Shown here piece by piece: positions 1 through 11,010 of a stretch of DNA of 64,000 nt (position 1 is its first letter; each line of letters begins with the position of its first letter). The notes below the pieces were generated by a model, which saw nothing but the letters and a program-made list of their open reading frames with translations, was not told the origin of the DNA and ran no database searches. The translations under genes were made by a program, and so were the position numbers. The stretch is from Antilocapra americana (taxonomy: Eukaryota; Chordata; Mammalia; Artiodactyla; Antilocapridae), in the NCBI GenBank assembly GCA_007570785.1, contig ML664174.1, positions 3,220,828 through 3,284,827 of the forward strand. The letters are read 5' to 3'.

Positions 1-27
1 ACTGAAGCGACTTAGCAGCAGCAGCAA
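1..27 (+). mobile_element. 3' end of a Bov-tA-type SINE, cut by the window edge
   Basis: The window opens with the end of a ruminant SINE: an 'actgaagcgacttagcagcagcagc' type terminus, which follows the 'gttggacacgactgaagcgactt' segment in complete copies. Only the tail is present, so the rest lies before base 1. Compare the same terminus at about 16,500 and 36,650. Confidence 0.7.
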
Positions 28-633
28 AGCTTGAGACCCTGATAAAGACAGTGGATGTTATTTAAGTGCAATGAAAAACTGCTGGGACGGGGAGGGCCTT
101 TGAGTAGGAGAATAACAATCATATGTATTATTGAAATTCTAGCTGCCGTGTTTTAAATAGACTCTGGGGGAAAAGCCCAAGGACTTTAGCTATTGTAGTT
201 AATCAGTATGGCAAGGGAGGATGGTGCTTTGTCTCAGAGTGACAGAGTGAAAGTAATGAGAAATCATTGACTTCAAGGATATAATTTAACTGATGACTTG
301 CTGATAAATTGGATAAAGATTTGAGAAAAAGAGAGGAGTCACGAATGGTTCTAACCTTACAAACTAAGAAAAAGGACAGCACCATTTACCAAAGTGAACA
401 ATGAGATGGCACAGGTGTGCTGGAGACCAGCACACAGTCTAGGAGCATGTTGGTTTGACGTGTCTGCTGGGAAGGTGTATGTTCATTTCAGTACTTTGGG
501 GGAAGAATTAGGGCTGCAGATGTAATATGGTTGGGATTTAAAGTCATGGAACTTAGAGAATTTCCTGTAGCAGTGACATTATCTACAGAGAGAAAAACAG
601 GGTCAAGAAGCTTGAGAGAATCCTTGAAGTGTA
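28..633. other. Unassigned stretch, no gene or repeat recognised
   Basis: About 600 bases of ordinary AT-leaning sequence between the partial SINE and a BovB fragment. I see no long open frame, splice-flanked exon pattern or known repeat. Confidence 0.5.
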
Positions 634-1320
634 TCAGTCAGTTCACTCAGTCGTGTCCACACTCTTTGCGACCCCATGGACTGCAGCACGCCAGGCCTCC
701 CTGTCCATCACCAACTCCCGGACTCCACCCAAACCCATGTCCATTGAGTCAGTGATGCCATCCAACCATCTCATCCTCTGTCCTCCCCTTCTCCTCCTGC
801 CCTCAATCTTTCCCAGCATCAGGGTCTTTTCCAATGAGTCAGCTCTTCACATCAGGTGGCTCAAGTTTTGGAGTTTCAGCTTCAGCATCAGTCCTTCCAA
901 TGAATATTCAGGACTGATTTCCTTTAGGATGGTCTGGTTGGATCTCCTTGCTGTGCAAGGGACTCTCAAGAGTCTTATCCAACACCACAATTCAAAAGCA
1001 TCAATTCTTTGGCACTCAGCTTTCTTTATATCCAACTCTCAAATCCATAGCCTTGACTAGATGGACCTTTGTTGGCAAAGTTATATCTCTGCTTTTTAAT
1101 ATGCTGTGTAGGTTGGTCATAAATTTCCTTCCAAGGAGTAAGCGTCTTTTAATTTCATGGCTGCAGTCACCATCTGCAGTGATTTTCGAGCCCAAAAGTC
1201 TGCCATTGTTTCCACTGTTTCTCCATCTATTTGCCGTGAAGTAATGGGACCGGATGCCATGATCTTTGTTTTCTGAATGTTGAGCTTTAAAGCCAACTTT
1301 TTCACTCTCCTCTTTCACTT
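634..1320 (-). mobile_element. BovB (RTE) LINE fragment, antisense, 5'-truncated
   Basis: Read on the minus strand this is the last ~690 bases of a BovB retrotransposon. It runs from the region coding 'KIMASGPITSRQIDGETVETMADF' after the reverse-transcriptase core, through '[25 protein letters not shown]', to the tail ending in tga-type repeats at 634. Several frames are needed to read the protein, so it is a dead copy. The left boundary is the element's 3' end. The right boundary (about 1,320) is where BovB similarity stops, as expected for 5' truncation during insertion. Confidence 0.9.
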
Positions 1321-1514
1321 CATAATTTGTGTTAATTACACTTAGCCTCACACACGTACATATATACAGGCCTACGGGCCTTCCTTTCCCACTGAAAATC
1401 ACTGTTTTGTCTCTCTTATGAGGCATCCAACTGGGGCATCAGAAACTAATGCATTTTAACATGCATTTCAGCAAGATATAAGTGTGTCCATTAGGTTTAA
1501 TATACACAGAAGCA

Positions 1515-2370
1515 GGCAATTAGCATTTAAAATACCCTAATCAGAAATGTTATTCTAAGGGTGATTGCCCCATGTTGATCTTTTCACAATTTGCAAGGAA
1601 GAGTTACAAGAAAGTTTTTGAGTTCATTTTAATTAACCCCAACTACTTTCTTATTCCTATTTTTCTCCATTCTGGCCTCTTTTCCAGATAAAGTCTTTAT
1701 TTCCTACCTCTTTCTCTCTTTAGTAAATTCAGCTCCATCATGTACCCTCAGCCCTCAGCCCTCCTCAGCAGTGTCCACCCTCACTGAATCACTTTTGGGG
1801 TTCCTCTGTCGCCTTGACCCTCCCTACACTGTTACATTATAACTCTCCTCATTTATAAGAAACATGATTTTTCCACAGCAAACTGTGAACCCAACGGCAA
1901 TCAAAAATAAATCCTCAATTTTGGAATCCAGATGATAAGGCTGCTGAACTGTCTTAGGTATGGGTACCTTAGGCTGATCTTCTCAGCTCTATGGGCAATG
2001 ATCTCCAAGATCTGGGTCTGAATTAATAGGTGTTATGGGTTTGTTTGGGGTCCCTGGTGGCCCGGCTGGTAAAGAACCTAACTTCCAAGGCAGGAGATGC
2101 AAGAGACACAGGTTTGAGTCCTGGAAGATTCCCCTGGAGAAGGAAATGGCAACCAGCTTCAGTATTCCATGGACTGAGTACCCTGGTGGGCCTCAGTCCA
2201 TGGGGTTGCAAAGAATCAGAGATGACTGGGCACACACATGTGCGTGCATGCACACACATACACACATGGGTTTGCCTAAAACTATGACAATAAGTACCCT
2301 GTTCATGCAAAGGAAGGCTGTGTGTTTCTAAGCCTATCTACATATTTTGAACCCCTCTCATTACACAATG
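1515..2370. repeat. Duplicated unclassified sequence, copy A (SINE-interrupted)
   Basis: This stretch is homologous, in the same orientation, to 12,568-13,215. Shared landmarks are 'ttagcatttaaaata', 'ggataaagtctttatttcc'-like text, 'ctcagccctcctcagcagtg', 'cacttttggggttcctc' and 'cctcatttataag'. By eye about 85-90% of bases agree in the best parts. Copy A is split by a SINE at 2,044-2,265. Similarity stops on both sides, so this looks like an interspersed element. A tract like 'tttaataaactc' (in copy B) could be an LTR polyadenylation signal, but I do not recognise the family. Confidence 0.7.
2044..2265 (+). mobile_element. Bov-tA SINE with 9-bp target-site duplication
   Basis: The tRNA-type head ('tccctggtggcccggctggtaaagaa') is followed by 'ctggagaaggaaatggcaacc' and a cacaca-rich tail. 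It is flanked by 'atgggtttg' at 2,035-2,043 and 2,266-2,274. The related copy B at about 13,100 has the corresponding site without a SINE. Confidence 0.9.
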
Positions 2371-2467
2371 AAATAAATATTTCTAATGTGCATTGTGCTA
2401 ATTAACAAGTCCTCTGCAATGGGTGATAAAGATAATTGAATCTGTGCTTAGTAAGCCCACCCAACAC

Positions 2468-2490
2468 CCCCCCCCCACACACACACACAC
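2468..2490. repeat. Poly-C / (CA)n simple repeat
   Basis: A C-run passes directly into a short CA microsatellite. Confidence 0.9.
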
Positions 2491-2659
2491 GGGCTTTAAA
2501 CGACAGTCTCTGTGAATTCACTACTCTCACAATAGGCATTCCCCTAGGGTATTTCAAATATTAACTGTCTGCTTCTCTGTCCACCTATACATCTAACTAA
2601 TATATAAAAATCTTGTTGCTGAGTGGGTTAAAAGGCACGTTCCTCATCCTCAAAGTTCT

Positions 2660-2762
2660 GTTGAATCAGAAACTCTGGCAATGGGGACTGAAAATCAGCC
2701 ATTTACCAAGTGCTGTAGTTAATGCGAGTAGTTCTGATGCACCCTAGAGTTTGAGGATTCCT
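2660..2762 (+). mobile_element. MER5A-like DNA transposon relic
   Basis: The phrases 'gaatcagaaactctgg', 'ttctgatgcaccctagag' and 'tttgaggattcctg' match the layout of the non-autonomous hAT element MER5A. Diverged; ends approximate. Confidence 0.65.
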
Positions 2763-3142
2763 GCGGCAGAGAGAAAGGGGAGGGGGCCTGCCCTGGCCCC
2801 CACTTGCACCTGCTCTGGGAAACTGAGCCAAGGGAGGAACCCACCCTCATTCTTCCTGTCTTCAGAGGCTGAGACTGCATTAATACAAGGAGGATTTATG
2901 AGCTGCAGGTGACAGAACCCTCTTCTTATCCAGAGTTTCCCAGGATTCTCCAAGCACGTGACCATAAAGAAAAATGGGCCCTGGGTCTCCTTCCTGTTTA
3001 CCTCAGCCTGAGGGCAGATCGTATATGACTTGATTAGGAATATCTCTTTCTGGGAAAATGAAAAAGTATTCTTTCACCAAGAAGAGGAGAAGAAATAAAT
3101 GTTTTAAATGCAACTGCCTAGAAGCCATGGTTGTACTGTACC
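2763..3142. other. Unassigned stretch
   Basis: About 380 bases with no recognisable repeat. The minus strand has a 73-codon open frame (2,744-2,965) without family resemblance, which I regard as chance. Confidence 0.5.
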
Positions 3143-3335
3143 TTGTGCTATATTGATTCAGTCATGTCCAACTCTTTTGCGACCCTAGGGACCATTCTCC
3201 AGGCAAGAATACTAGGGTGGGTTGCCATTCCCTTCTCCAGGGGATCTTCTCAACTCAAGGATTGAACCTGCTTGTCTTAGGACTTCTGCATTGACAGGTG
3301 GATTCTTTACCACTAGCACCACTGGGAAGCCCATT
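3143..3335 (-). mobile_element. Bov-tA SINE, antisense, 7-bp duplication
   Basis: Antisense SINE running from 'attcagtcatgtccaactc' to 'accactgggaagccc'. Flanked by 'ctgtacc' at 3,136-3,142 and 3,336-3,342. Confidence 0.88.
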
Positions 3336-3451
3336 CTGTACCATAAAAACAATTTCATATTTTAAATATATAATCTTATAAGACAGTAAAATTATACTAT
3401 TCCTAAAAAATAGAACAACTGACTAAGATGAAGATTAAAAACTAATCTCCA

Positions 3452-3955
3452 GAGAGTGTCCAACAACAGATGAATGGATAAAGAAGATACGGTGTACATA
3501 TGTATTTGCATGTATATACATATATATTTGCATATATTTATGCACACAGACTAATCAGTTGTAAAAAAGAATGACATTTTGCCGTTTGCAATAACATGGA
3601 TGGACTTGGAAGGTATTATGCTTAGTGAAGTGAATCAGAGAAAGAAATGTCACTTACATGTGGAACCTTAAAAATAAAACAAACTAGTGAATATAACAAA
3701 GAAGCAGACTCACAGATATAGAGAATTAGTGATTACCAGTGGGGATAGAAGAGACGCAAGATAGGTTAACGGGTTAGAGGTAAAAAGGTTACTATGTATA
3801 AAATAAACTACCAAGGATACATTGTACAGCATAGAAAGGATGACCAATATTTTACAATAAATATAAATGGAGTCTAACTTTTAAAAATTGTGAAATACTG
3901 TTGTACACCTGAAACATATAATATTATACATCAACTATATCTCAATAAAATTTTT
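3452..3955 (+). mobile_element. L1 3' end (end of ORF2 plus 3' UTR)
   Basis: Begins within the L1 text 'caacagatgaatggataaag', continues through 'aacatggatggacttggaagg' and 'gaagcagactcacagatatagag', and ends in 'catcaactatatctcaataaaa'. Diverged ruminant/artiodactyl L1 tail, 5'-truncated. Confidence 0.88.
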
Positions 3956-4847
3956 GCAAGTATTATAATATATCAGTAGTAATGATACTATTAAGTTTAA
4001 CATGATCAAATGGAATTTATTCCCACAGGAATCTGACAACTTCACAAATCAGTTGATTGTAGAGGTAGTGAATAGACACTGACTGACACCAAAAGTAGCA
4101 CAGTCATTGGTCAAGAAGGTAAATTTGATGTGACTCTGAATCAATAAATATTTTACATATTTGTTGCAAAGGAAAAACTACTAATCCCCAAGGAAATCAT
4201 GAGAGTGCTTAGTTTTGAGGACGATAGGTTATTTAACAGCATTACATACCAAGAATGAAAACTATCTCATGTAATGGAAAAAAGATCGAGGTTTAAGAAA
4301 ATATACACACATAAATATTTACACAGAGGGAATATTTTTAAGTAGGAGGCTTCTTTTTTTTAAACTACTGAATCCAATGAAATGGAAACACAAAATTAGT
4401 TGGCGGTAAAGTAGATCTCTGTATCTCTTTTCTCTCAATTACTGAAGAATTTCAGCAATAAAATTCCAATCCTAATAAACTGTGCATTTTCATTCCCTTG
4501 GAAGGTCTCTAAAACTATGCAACATTAAGAGAAGGGGTCTATTAGCTAATCCCTTCGTGGGATCAAGTGTTTAGCAACTGATTCCATGTAGCAAGTGGAA
4601 ATAAACCTGTGAATGGTGAATGAAGCCTTCTTTAATTTCACTGTGTTGATGAATAGGAGAAGTATGGTCCAAACGAGATTAACTGAAGCTGAAAAGTCTA
4701 AAAGCCACCAGAATAAAATGTACACAGAGCATTCTTCTAAGTCAGTTACGCTATTAGAGAGGCTTAAATTGACAAGCAAACACCTACCATTAGAAGTCCT
4801 AGATGATAATTTTGCCACGAATTCCTGCTATTTACTCTGCTGATGAA
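3956..4847. other. AT-rich unassigned stretch
   Basis: About 890 bases without a recognised repeat. Two overlapping short frames on opposite strands near 4,546-4,843 have no family resemblance. Confidence 0.5.
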
Positions 4848-4935
4848 AGAAGAGGCCCAGAAAGGATCATGAAATGCCCAAGGATTACAGCTGGGAGCAG
4901 AACTCCGTTCTCCTGATTCCAGCCCTGCATTCTTC
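4848..4935 (+). mobile_element. MIR SINE relic
   Basis: Follows the MIR order 'gaggcccagaaagg... cccaaggattacagctgg... cagaactcc... ctgattccag'. Strongly diverged. Confidence 0.6.
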
Positions 4936-5017
4936 TTAATGGTGCTTGTTAAAAAGTTTTCCCTGTTGTTTGTATTTGTGTTGCTTTTTTAACTGAAGAA
5001 CACTCAGGACTCAAATA

Positions 5018-5441
5018 ACGATATAGGGAGCGGCTGCCCCACGTGGGGGTCTGCGGCGTAGGCTGTGACTTCTACTGACGTTGAGGGCTCATCAGATCAC
5101 AGGTAGATGCCACTCTGGTTCCCCTTCCCCCAGACTCCCTGTTGCTTGACCTTGGACAAATCTAATAAATCCATGCTTCTCTCTTCCTTTGTAAACAGTG
5201 GCGGTAAAAATGTTTGCCCGGCCAAACCGCCCCATCTATACTTTTAAAACAGCAGCAGGAGAGGCTGCGTAACGTCAACGCTGTAGCCAGTCTGCAGTGA
5301 AGGCCATCACGGGGACCATGTGACCCTGGTACCAGCCAGGGAGCTCTGAGAGGCTCGGAGCCCGGGTGCCCATCACCCGCATCTCCACACTCAGAGCTGG
5401 CAGGGTGCTCCAGTCAGGACAAGTGTCTAAGGTCACTAGCG
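5018..5441. other. Local CpG-rich cluster
   Basis: I count 17 CpG dinucleotides in about 425 bases, in clusters around 5,031-5,090, 5,210-5,280 and 5,355-5,378. The flanks are otherwise CpG-poor apart from young SINEs. It contains a CACGTG E-box at 5,040-5,045 and two acgt-cored sites. A MIR-like relic crosses the CpG-poor middle. No exon or transcript structure is visible. Confidence 0.5.
5135..5230 (+). mobile_element. MIR relic (possible)
   Basis: 'gcttgaccttggacaaat' followed by 'ctcttcctttgtaaacagtgg' resembles the central MIR segment normally reading 'gtgaccttgggcaagt ... tcatctgtaaaatgg'. Confidence 0.45.
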
Positions 5442-5682
5442 ACACAAAAGGTAGTCCTAATAGCAGAAGTGTAGATAGTTAACTCTAAGGGATTTTAAGA
5501 CCTCTCTCGTCCCAGGATCTGACCCAAATGGTGACTGATGCCATTCTATTTCTGGTCAGCTAGAACCCTGACTCTGGGCTTCCTGCCACCTCTTTTCAGC
5601 CATTCTCCTGGCTGGCTGGTGACAACTGGGCTGAGTTTCCTCTGCTTAACCCCTGCACACCCTAAGACAGGTTCTCAAATGG

Positions 5683-5901
5683 CAAGTGCTCAGTTGCTTC
5701 AGTCGTGTCTGGCTCTTTGTGACCCCACAGACTGCAGCCCGCCGCTTTCCTCCGTCCACGGGATGTCCCGGGCAAGAATACTGAAGTGGGTTGCCATGCC
5801 CTCCTCCAGGGGATCGTCCCGACCCAGGGACTGAACCCGCGTCTCCTGCATCTCCAGCGTTGCAGGCGGATTCTTTACCCACCGAGCTTCCTGGGAAGCC
5901 C
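5683..5901 (-). mobile_element. Bov-tA SINE, antisense, 11-bp duplication, CpG-rich
   Basis: Complete antisense copy from 'tgctcagttgcttcagtcgtg' to 'cttcctgggaagcc'. Flanked by 'ttctcaaatgg' at 5,672-5,682 and 5,902-5,912. It keeps many CpG sites, which suggests a fairly recent insertion. Confidence 0.92.
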
Positions 5902-5954
5902 TTCTCAAATGGGGCTCATCCCCAGATCAGCAGGGATGCCTTTTGAAATGCCTG

Positions 5955-6050
5955 TTTCCAGCCTGTGCTCCCAGGGATTCTGATTCAGTGGCTTTAGTGA
6001 GTGTCCTGGGAATCTGCATTTTAACAAATAGCGAGACCCTCCACCCTTTG
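5955..6050 (-). mobile_element. MER5-like DNA transposon relic
   Basis: 'gggattctgattcagtggc' followed by 'gaatctgcattttaacaa' is the typical MER5 pairing. Strand and ends are approximate. Confidence 0.5.
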
Positions 6051-7274
6051 CCCTGCATGCTGAATCGGGACACAGACAAGCCTATTGATGAGGCAACAGG
6101 CCCCTCCCTGGCCACTCTGCCAGGCTCACCCCAGCCCCAGATGCCCTAATTGCCTGGTCCTTTCAGGCGCCTGCTCAGCTGGTCCCCTGGGAGACCCCCA
6201 CACCTTGGCTGCCTCTGAATGGGTGTGGGCTCCGCCTCTGAAGAATTCCTAAACCATTTTTATCTCCCAGGCCAGTGGCTGTAGGCTTGAAATCAAGCTA
6301 ATTCTCTTTGCAACCCTCGAAAACACAAAGGATTCATTTTCCTCCCTTTCATGGGTGATAAACTTATTTGCCTTGAGGAACCTAGACTTATGAAACACAT
6401 AGTCCTACTTACCAGAATGTCTTGAAGGCAGCTTCTCCCTCAGCCCGTGGCATCAGCCATTCCATTTGTGCGGCCCTTTGGGTGGCTGCTAATGGAAAAT
6501 TCAATCAACAATAAAGAGATTTCTTGACCCGGGTCACTGCAAGGTCCAGAGCCAGGGCAGGCCTCAACCTGTCTTGATTCGGCTTCTTTCCATCTGTTTT
6601 TGTTTGTTTTGTTTTCAATCTCTCTTTGCCTTGCAGGGTGTAAGGAACACCCAACTCCATACCCACGTATCACAGAGAGAGAGACTGTGTCTGCTGTAAC
6701 ATTCCAAGTAAAATCATCCTGGCTTCCTCCTGACTAGGCCATGTCTGCCACAGGCTTCCCCTGAGCCCATGACTGCAGACTCCTAGTTGACTTACCCCGA
6801 CTCTGAAGCTGGGGGGACAGGCATGGGGGTCCTCCAATAACATAGGCTGTATGGGGTGGGGTGGACCCTGGGTCCTTTAGGACGGGGGGAAGGAGGAACA
6901 AGGTACAGCTGAACAGCTAGTGCTGGTCCCAAATTCACCCAGGGGATCCTCTGGTTAAAAGCAGTAGAACTCAGGCACAAAATAAGTCTTTGGTGATTAA
7001 TCGGCTACATGTGAACACAGGTGAAGGAGATGTGGTGGGTCATGGAAACAGCGGGGCTTTCATCCAACGAGGAAAGGGTTCACCTGACAGAAGTCTCTCT
7101 ACTCACTCTTGCCTCCAAATTCAATCTGGAAGTTTTCCCCAGATAAAAGTCACTTCACATCTAATTCTTCTTATTCCTTAAGTAACTTTATATCACTTAA
7201 GAAAACTGACAGATAGCGCCTCTTAAAGGCATGGTGCCTATTTTCTTGGTAAGTATAAAAATACGCTCAAGAAG
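6051..7274. other. Unassigned stretch
   Basis: About 1.2 kb with no recognised repeat, RNA gene or convincing exon. Short frames exist on both strands but lack any known domain. Confidence 0.5.
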
Positions 7275-7932
7275 TATTACAGAAAGCAGGGACTGCCTGC
7301 TTGCTGCTCGAAAGCCAATACAGGGCCAGGTGGGTGGAAAAGAAAGTTTGCTTTATTTTGGATGCCGGCTACCAGCCAGGAGAGGGGGAATGTCTATCTA
7401 AAGGCCAACTGCCACTCACCCCAACCCCAGCCATCAGGGGATAAGAGCTTTTATAGACAGAGGGAGGGCACTCCATGCAGAAACAGCACAGTTAGCTCTG
7501 ACATCTTCGAGTTGGTCATGAGTGGTCTGACCAGTGTCATCCTAGTTGTTTTATCTTCAGTTCCAGGGTCACTTTGTTTCCATTTCTTTGAAGCCAGTTC
7601 TCGAAATTGTGGCAGCTTATGTCATGGTTATAGTCTGGTGATCATGCAGTTAACGTCTCCACGTGGTGAGGGTTTCAGTATCTATAAGACAGCTCGTAGG
7701 ATATGGCTCAGACTATTATGTATAGCCCTTGAGAAGGAACTAGAGGTCCTTGACTATGCTTAATGACTAAACTGTTATTATTCGGTCTCCTCTGACTGTT
7801 TTCCTTTATTTCTGCATTCTCTCACTTCTCTGATTAAATTTACTCATTGGGTAAAGTTTTTCCACAGACAAAAGATAGGCAGAGGACATGGGCCTGGGGG
7901 GGACAAGGACCACAGAGTCCTGATCAGTTTCA
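7275..7932 (-). mobile_element. Putative solo LTR of a ruminant endogenous retrovirus, antisense
   Basis: On the minus strand the element begins with TG at 7,932-7,931. It has a long U3, an AATAAA polyadenylation signal around 7,350, and a short U5 ending near 7,275, where the usual CA appears mutated to TA. The four bases 'gaag' border it at 7,271-7,274 and 7,933-7,936, the duplication length expected for a class I (gamma-type) retrovirus. No gag, pol or env sequence adjoins it, so it is most simply a solo LTR. A 133-codon plus-strand frame inside it is chance. The family name is not certain. Confidence 0.6.
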
Positions 7933-8107
7933 GAAGAACAAATCAAGGTAAAACGTTTTTATCCATGAAAACAATAATTTGTACATCAAGGGTTTTTTCC
8001 TTTGAAAAAATTGGTGTCCAATTGTTTTTTTAAATTATACCCATTTTACTATAGATTCAGGACCCAGAAACAGAAAGGATCTAACTCTTTTAAAGAGAAA
8101 CCACTTG

Positions 8108-8434
8108 CCTGTATGCGAGACAGCAAAAGAAACGCAGATGTATAGAACAGTCTTTTGGACTCTATGGGAGAGGGCAAGGGTGGGATGATATGGGAGAACG
8201 GCATTGAAACATGTTAATCATCATATGTGAAATCAATCGCCAGCCCAGGTTTGATGCTCAGGGCTGGTGCACCGGGATGACCCAGAGAGAGGGAATCGGG
8301 AGGGAGGTGGGAGGGGGGTTCTGGAAGGGGAACACATGTATACCCATGGCAGATTCATATCAATGTATGGCTAAACCAACACGATAATGGAAAGAAAATT
8401 AAAATAAATTAATTAATTAAATTAAATTAAAAAA
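8108..8434 (+). mobile_element. L1 3' UTR fragment with perfect 16-bp target-site duplication
   Basis: Ruminant L1 3' UTR from 'ctgtatgcgagacagcaaaag' through 'gggtgggatgatatgggag' to an A/T-rich tail. It is bracketed by 'aaagagaaaccacttg' at 8,092-8,107 and 8,435-8,450. Only about 330 bases were inserted, so it is severely 5'-truncated. It differs from the 3' UTRs at 40.5 kb and 62.6 kb and represents another subfamily. Confidence 0.93.
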
Positions 8435-8450
8435 AAAGAGAAACCACTTG

Positions 8451-9803
8451 TCAGTTAGGACCGATCTGAGTAAACTAAAGCTCAAAACTAAGCTAAAAAA
8501 GAAAAAAGAAAAAGATCAATTAGGACTTACAGAGATTCTAAGTAGAAAACAAGGTCCCCACGTCCATGAAAGATCTCCAAGCAGGGAAGAGAAGTGACAC
8601 TTGGTCTCTGGTGTGGGTTCCTCTAAATCCATGCCACCCCAGATGTAGCCTGTGGAGGTCTTATGTTCCCATTGCCAGAGAGTGACTTAGGAAAGGATGG
8701 AAAATGAACCATTATTGACAGAGAAACTGTCCTGGCTGCTCTGAAAAGACACATGAATGGACAAGTCTTTCTCTTCAACTGGGCATTGTCTTGTTGGGAT
8801 ATGGTGCCTGGAACTTGGCAGTCAGCTGGTCTGAAGACCAAAGCCACCAGGGAGGGCAGACTAGAAGAGTCTCAGAGAAGTAAAGCCACGGCATGCCTGC
8901 TGCTTAAAGCCTGTCCTGACTCTGTGCTTCCTGCCACATGAAGTGATAAACTTCCCTATATGAAGCTCTTGGAGTCAGGACTTTGAATTACTTGCAGCAG
9001 AAAGCTTTCTTACACAAAGGATCTTGGTGACCATGGGTTCTAACACTAAAATTCTAGTGGGTAAACTTGATAATCCATTTAATTGGTATAGGATGCTTTG
9101 GGCTGCAAAGTAGAGAATACATGACAAAAGGCTTTAAACAATATTTCTTTATCGTGCTTAACAAGAAATAGGGAGGAAGATATTTCCAGGCTATCCACCT
9201 AGTTAGACTCCAAATCTGTCACCCTCAGATGACAAGGTCAACAAGCAACTAAGGAGATATGGAATTTATTCATGCTTGCTTCCAACTTTCTCACCAAAGA
9301 AAATTGTTCCTACAAGCCGCTTCACACATTTCCCCTTAAGTCTCATTGGTCAGAACTGAGTAGGTTACATGGCCATCTTCCCTTCAAGCAAGTTCCTGGT
9401 CTTTCCAGCATCTCATGGAGATGACTCTGTCAGGCAGGAGAACGTGGGAGGGGAATGACCAGTGGGTAGGAGACCCAATCCCCTTAGCTAAATCCTCCCA
9501 ACCGAGTTTCCTCCAACCTAAGTTATGCTCATAGTTTTCCATAAAAGGAAAAATGTTCATACTCTTTTGGCAGAAAATGTATAATAACGCATCTGCTTAG
9601 ATCCAAATATTTAACAACAGCTGTGTATCAAACTCTTAGAAACACCTGTGAATTTCACATTGCCTGGTGTGCTGACAGCAGGGAAGGAAGAGGCTCTCAT
9701 TTAGCTGGTAAATTATTACAAAGCCCTTTTACTGGGCAGAAAGTTAGTGAAGGTTGCCTGTGCCCTCCTAGGGAGGAAGCATTCATGTTGAAAACCCTCA
9801 TCT
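8451..9803. other. Unassigned stretch, perhaps with an old repeat
   Basis: About 1.35 kb without a gene. The part 9,061-9,480 ('ttggtcagaactgag... acatggccatctt') resembles a widespread old mammalian interspersed repeat that I cannot name. The rest is unremarkable. Confidence 0.4.
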
Positions 9804-9812
9804 TGTTAAATG

Positions 9813-10022
9813 AGTCATGCATGCTCACTCAGTCGTGTCCAACTCTTTGCGACCCTATGGACTGTAGTGTGCTAGGCTCCTCTGTCCATGGCATTTCCCA
9901 GGTAAGAACACTGGAGTGGGTTACCATTTCCCTTCTCCCAGGGATTTTCCTGACCCAAGGATCGAACCCACGTCTCCTGGGTTGCAGGCAGATTCTTCAT
10001 CTGCTGAACCATCAGGGAACGA
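9813..10022 (-). mobile_element. Bov-tA SINE, antisense, 9-bp duplication
   Basis: From 'gctcactcagtcgtgtccaac' to 'ctgaaccatcaggga'. Flanked by 'tgttaaatg' at 9,804-9,812 and 10,023-10,031. Confidence 0.9.
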
Positions 10023-10369
10023 TGTTAAATGGGCCACTAGACAACAATGGGATGCTTGAAGTGCTTGAAACTACACCTGCACTTTACTGTATTGTCACAA
10101 TTTTTTAATGTTCTTTTTTCTTTCTTCCCCAATATCTAGTGTATAGTCTCGAAAATAAATTTTTTAAAAAATATTTCTGGGATTTTTCTATCACCAGAAC
10201 TTCCCAGGGATGTCTGGGATCTGGTCTGGGACATTTCCTACCAATATATTTTTCACAGGAATGGTAAAGAAGGAAGGGAAAGTAACATTAACTAAGCATC
10301 TATTATATGCCTTGTGGTACTTGGGGTACTTGTCCTTTTTGGATTGAATTCGCTGAACAGAGGGACAGC

Positions 10370-10535
10370 CTAGTAGAGAGGATACAGGCTGTGTGTCCAC
10401 ACCCAGATCCCTTAATTCCTCCACCAGTATTCTTTATCCCTAAAATAGGGATAATAGTGTCTCCCTCATAGCATTGTTATGAGGACTAAATAATCTAAGC
10501 ATGGGCTAGCAGGTAGTATGTGCTCCAAAAATGAT
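10370..10535 (+). mobile_element. MIR SINE relic
   Basis: Core and 3' parts of MIR: 'gtagagaggatacaggctg... taaaatagggataatagtg... ctcatagcattgttatgagg... tgtgctcc'. Confidence 0.65.
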
Positions 10536-10741
10536 TGACACTCCTATGAGGTTATCTCCAGTGGTGAACTATATCCTATCACTTATGAGAGTTGATTTTT
10601 AGACTTGTGGGGATTTTGCAAGCTAGCTGTTTAACAGTTATTAGCTTGATGGGAACATTTATGTCCCAGAAATCACCAAGCACTACAAAGCAGAGCTTCT
10701 CTTCTTCTTGGAGAGCCAGTTGTAAAACATTTGCCAGTGTA

Positions 10742-10870
10742 TCACTGATTAGTTCCATCTGATAGATGAGATTCAGAGAGGTTAAGCAACTTGCCCACGG
10801 TTATACAGCAAGTAAAGGACAGAAGTGGGATGTGAACTCAGGTCTTAATCATTGCAAAGCTTTCTACTCA
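10742..10870 (+). mobile_element. MIR SINE relic
   Basis: 'tgatagatgagattcagagaggttaagcaacttgccc' type text followed by 'atacagcaagtaaagg' and 'tgaactcaggtctt', the well-known MIR middle. Confidence 0.8.
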
Positions 10871-10919
10871 TTTTTCTACTCATTCGCAGGTATGAATATA
10901 AACCATTGTGCATTTTTCA

Positions 10920-11010
10920 CAGCCATTCACTCTTTCATTTAGCAATTATTTATTAAGCATCTATGTAGTATGTGCCAAGCACTCTTCTAGAGAGTGCAGG
11001 ATCTACATAT
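10920..11010 (+). mobile_element. L2-type 3' end relic
   Basis: 'attcactctttcatttagc... tttattaagcatctatgtag... gccaagcactcttctagag' follows the L2-type end 'attgagcacctactatgtgccaggcactg'. Confidence 0.65.

Noticed and set aside
2047..2130. tRNA gene from a tRNA-like head
   Set aside because: All such heads here belong to Bov-tA or CHR SINEs and are too diverged to fold as true tRNAs.
7362..7763. 133-codon open frame
   Set aside because: Lies wholly within the putative antisense LTR and runs opposite to it.
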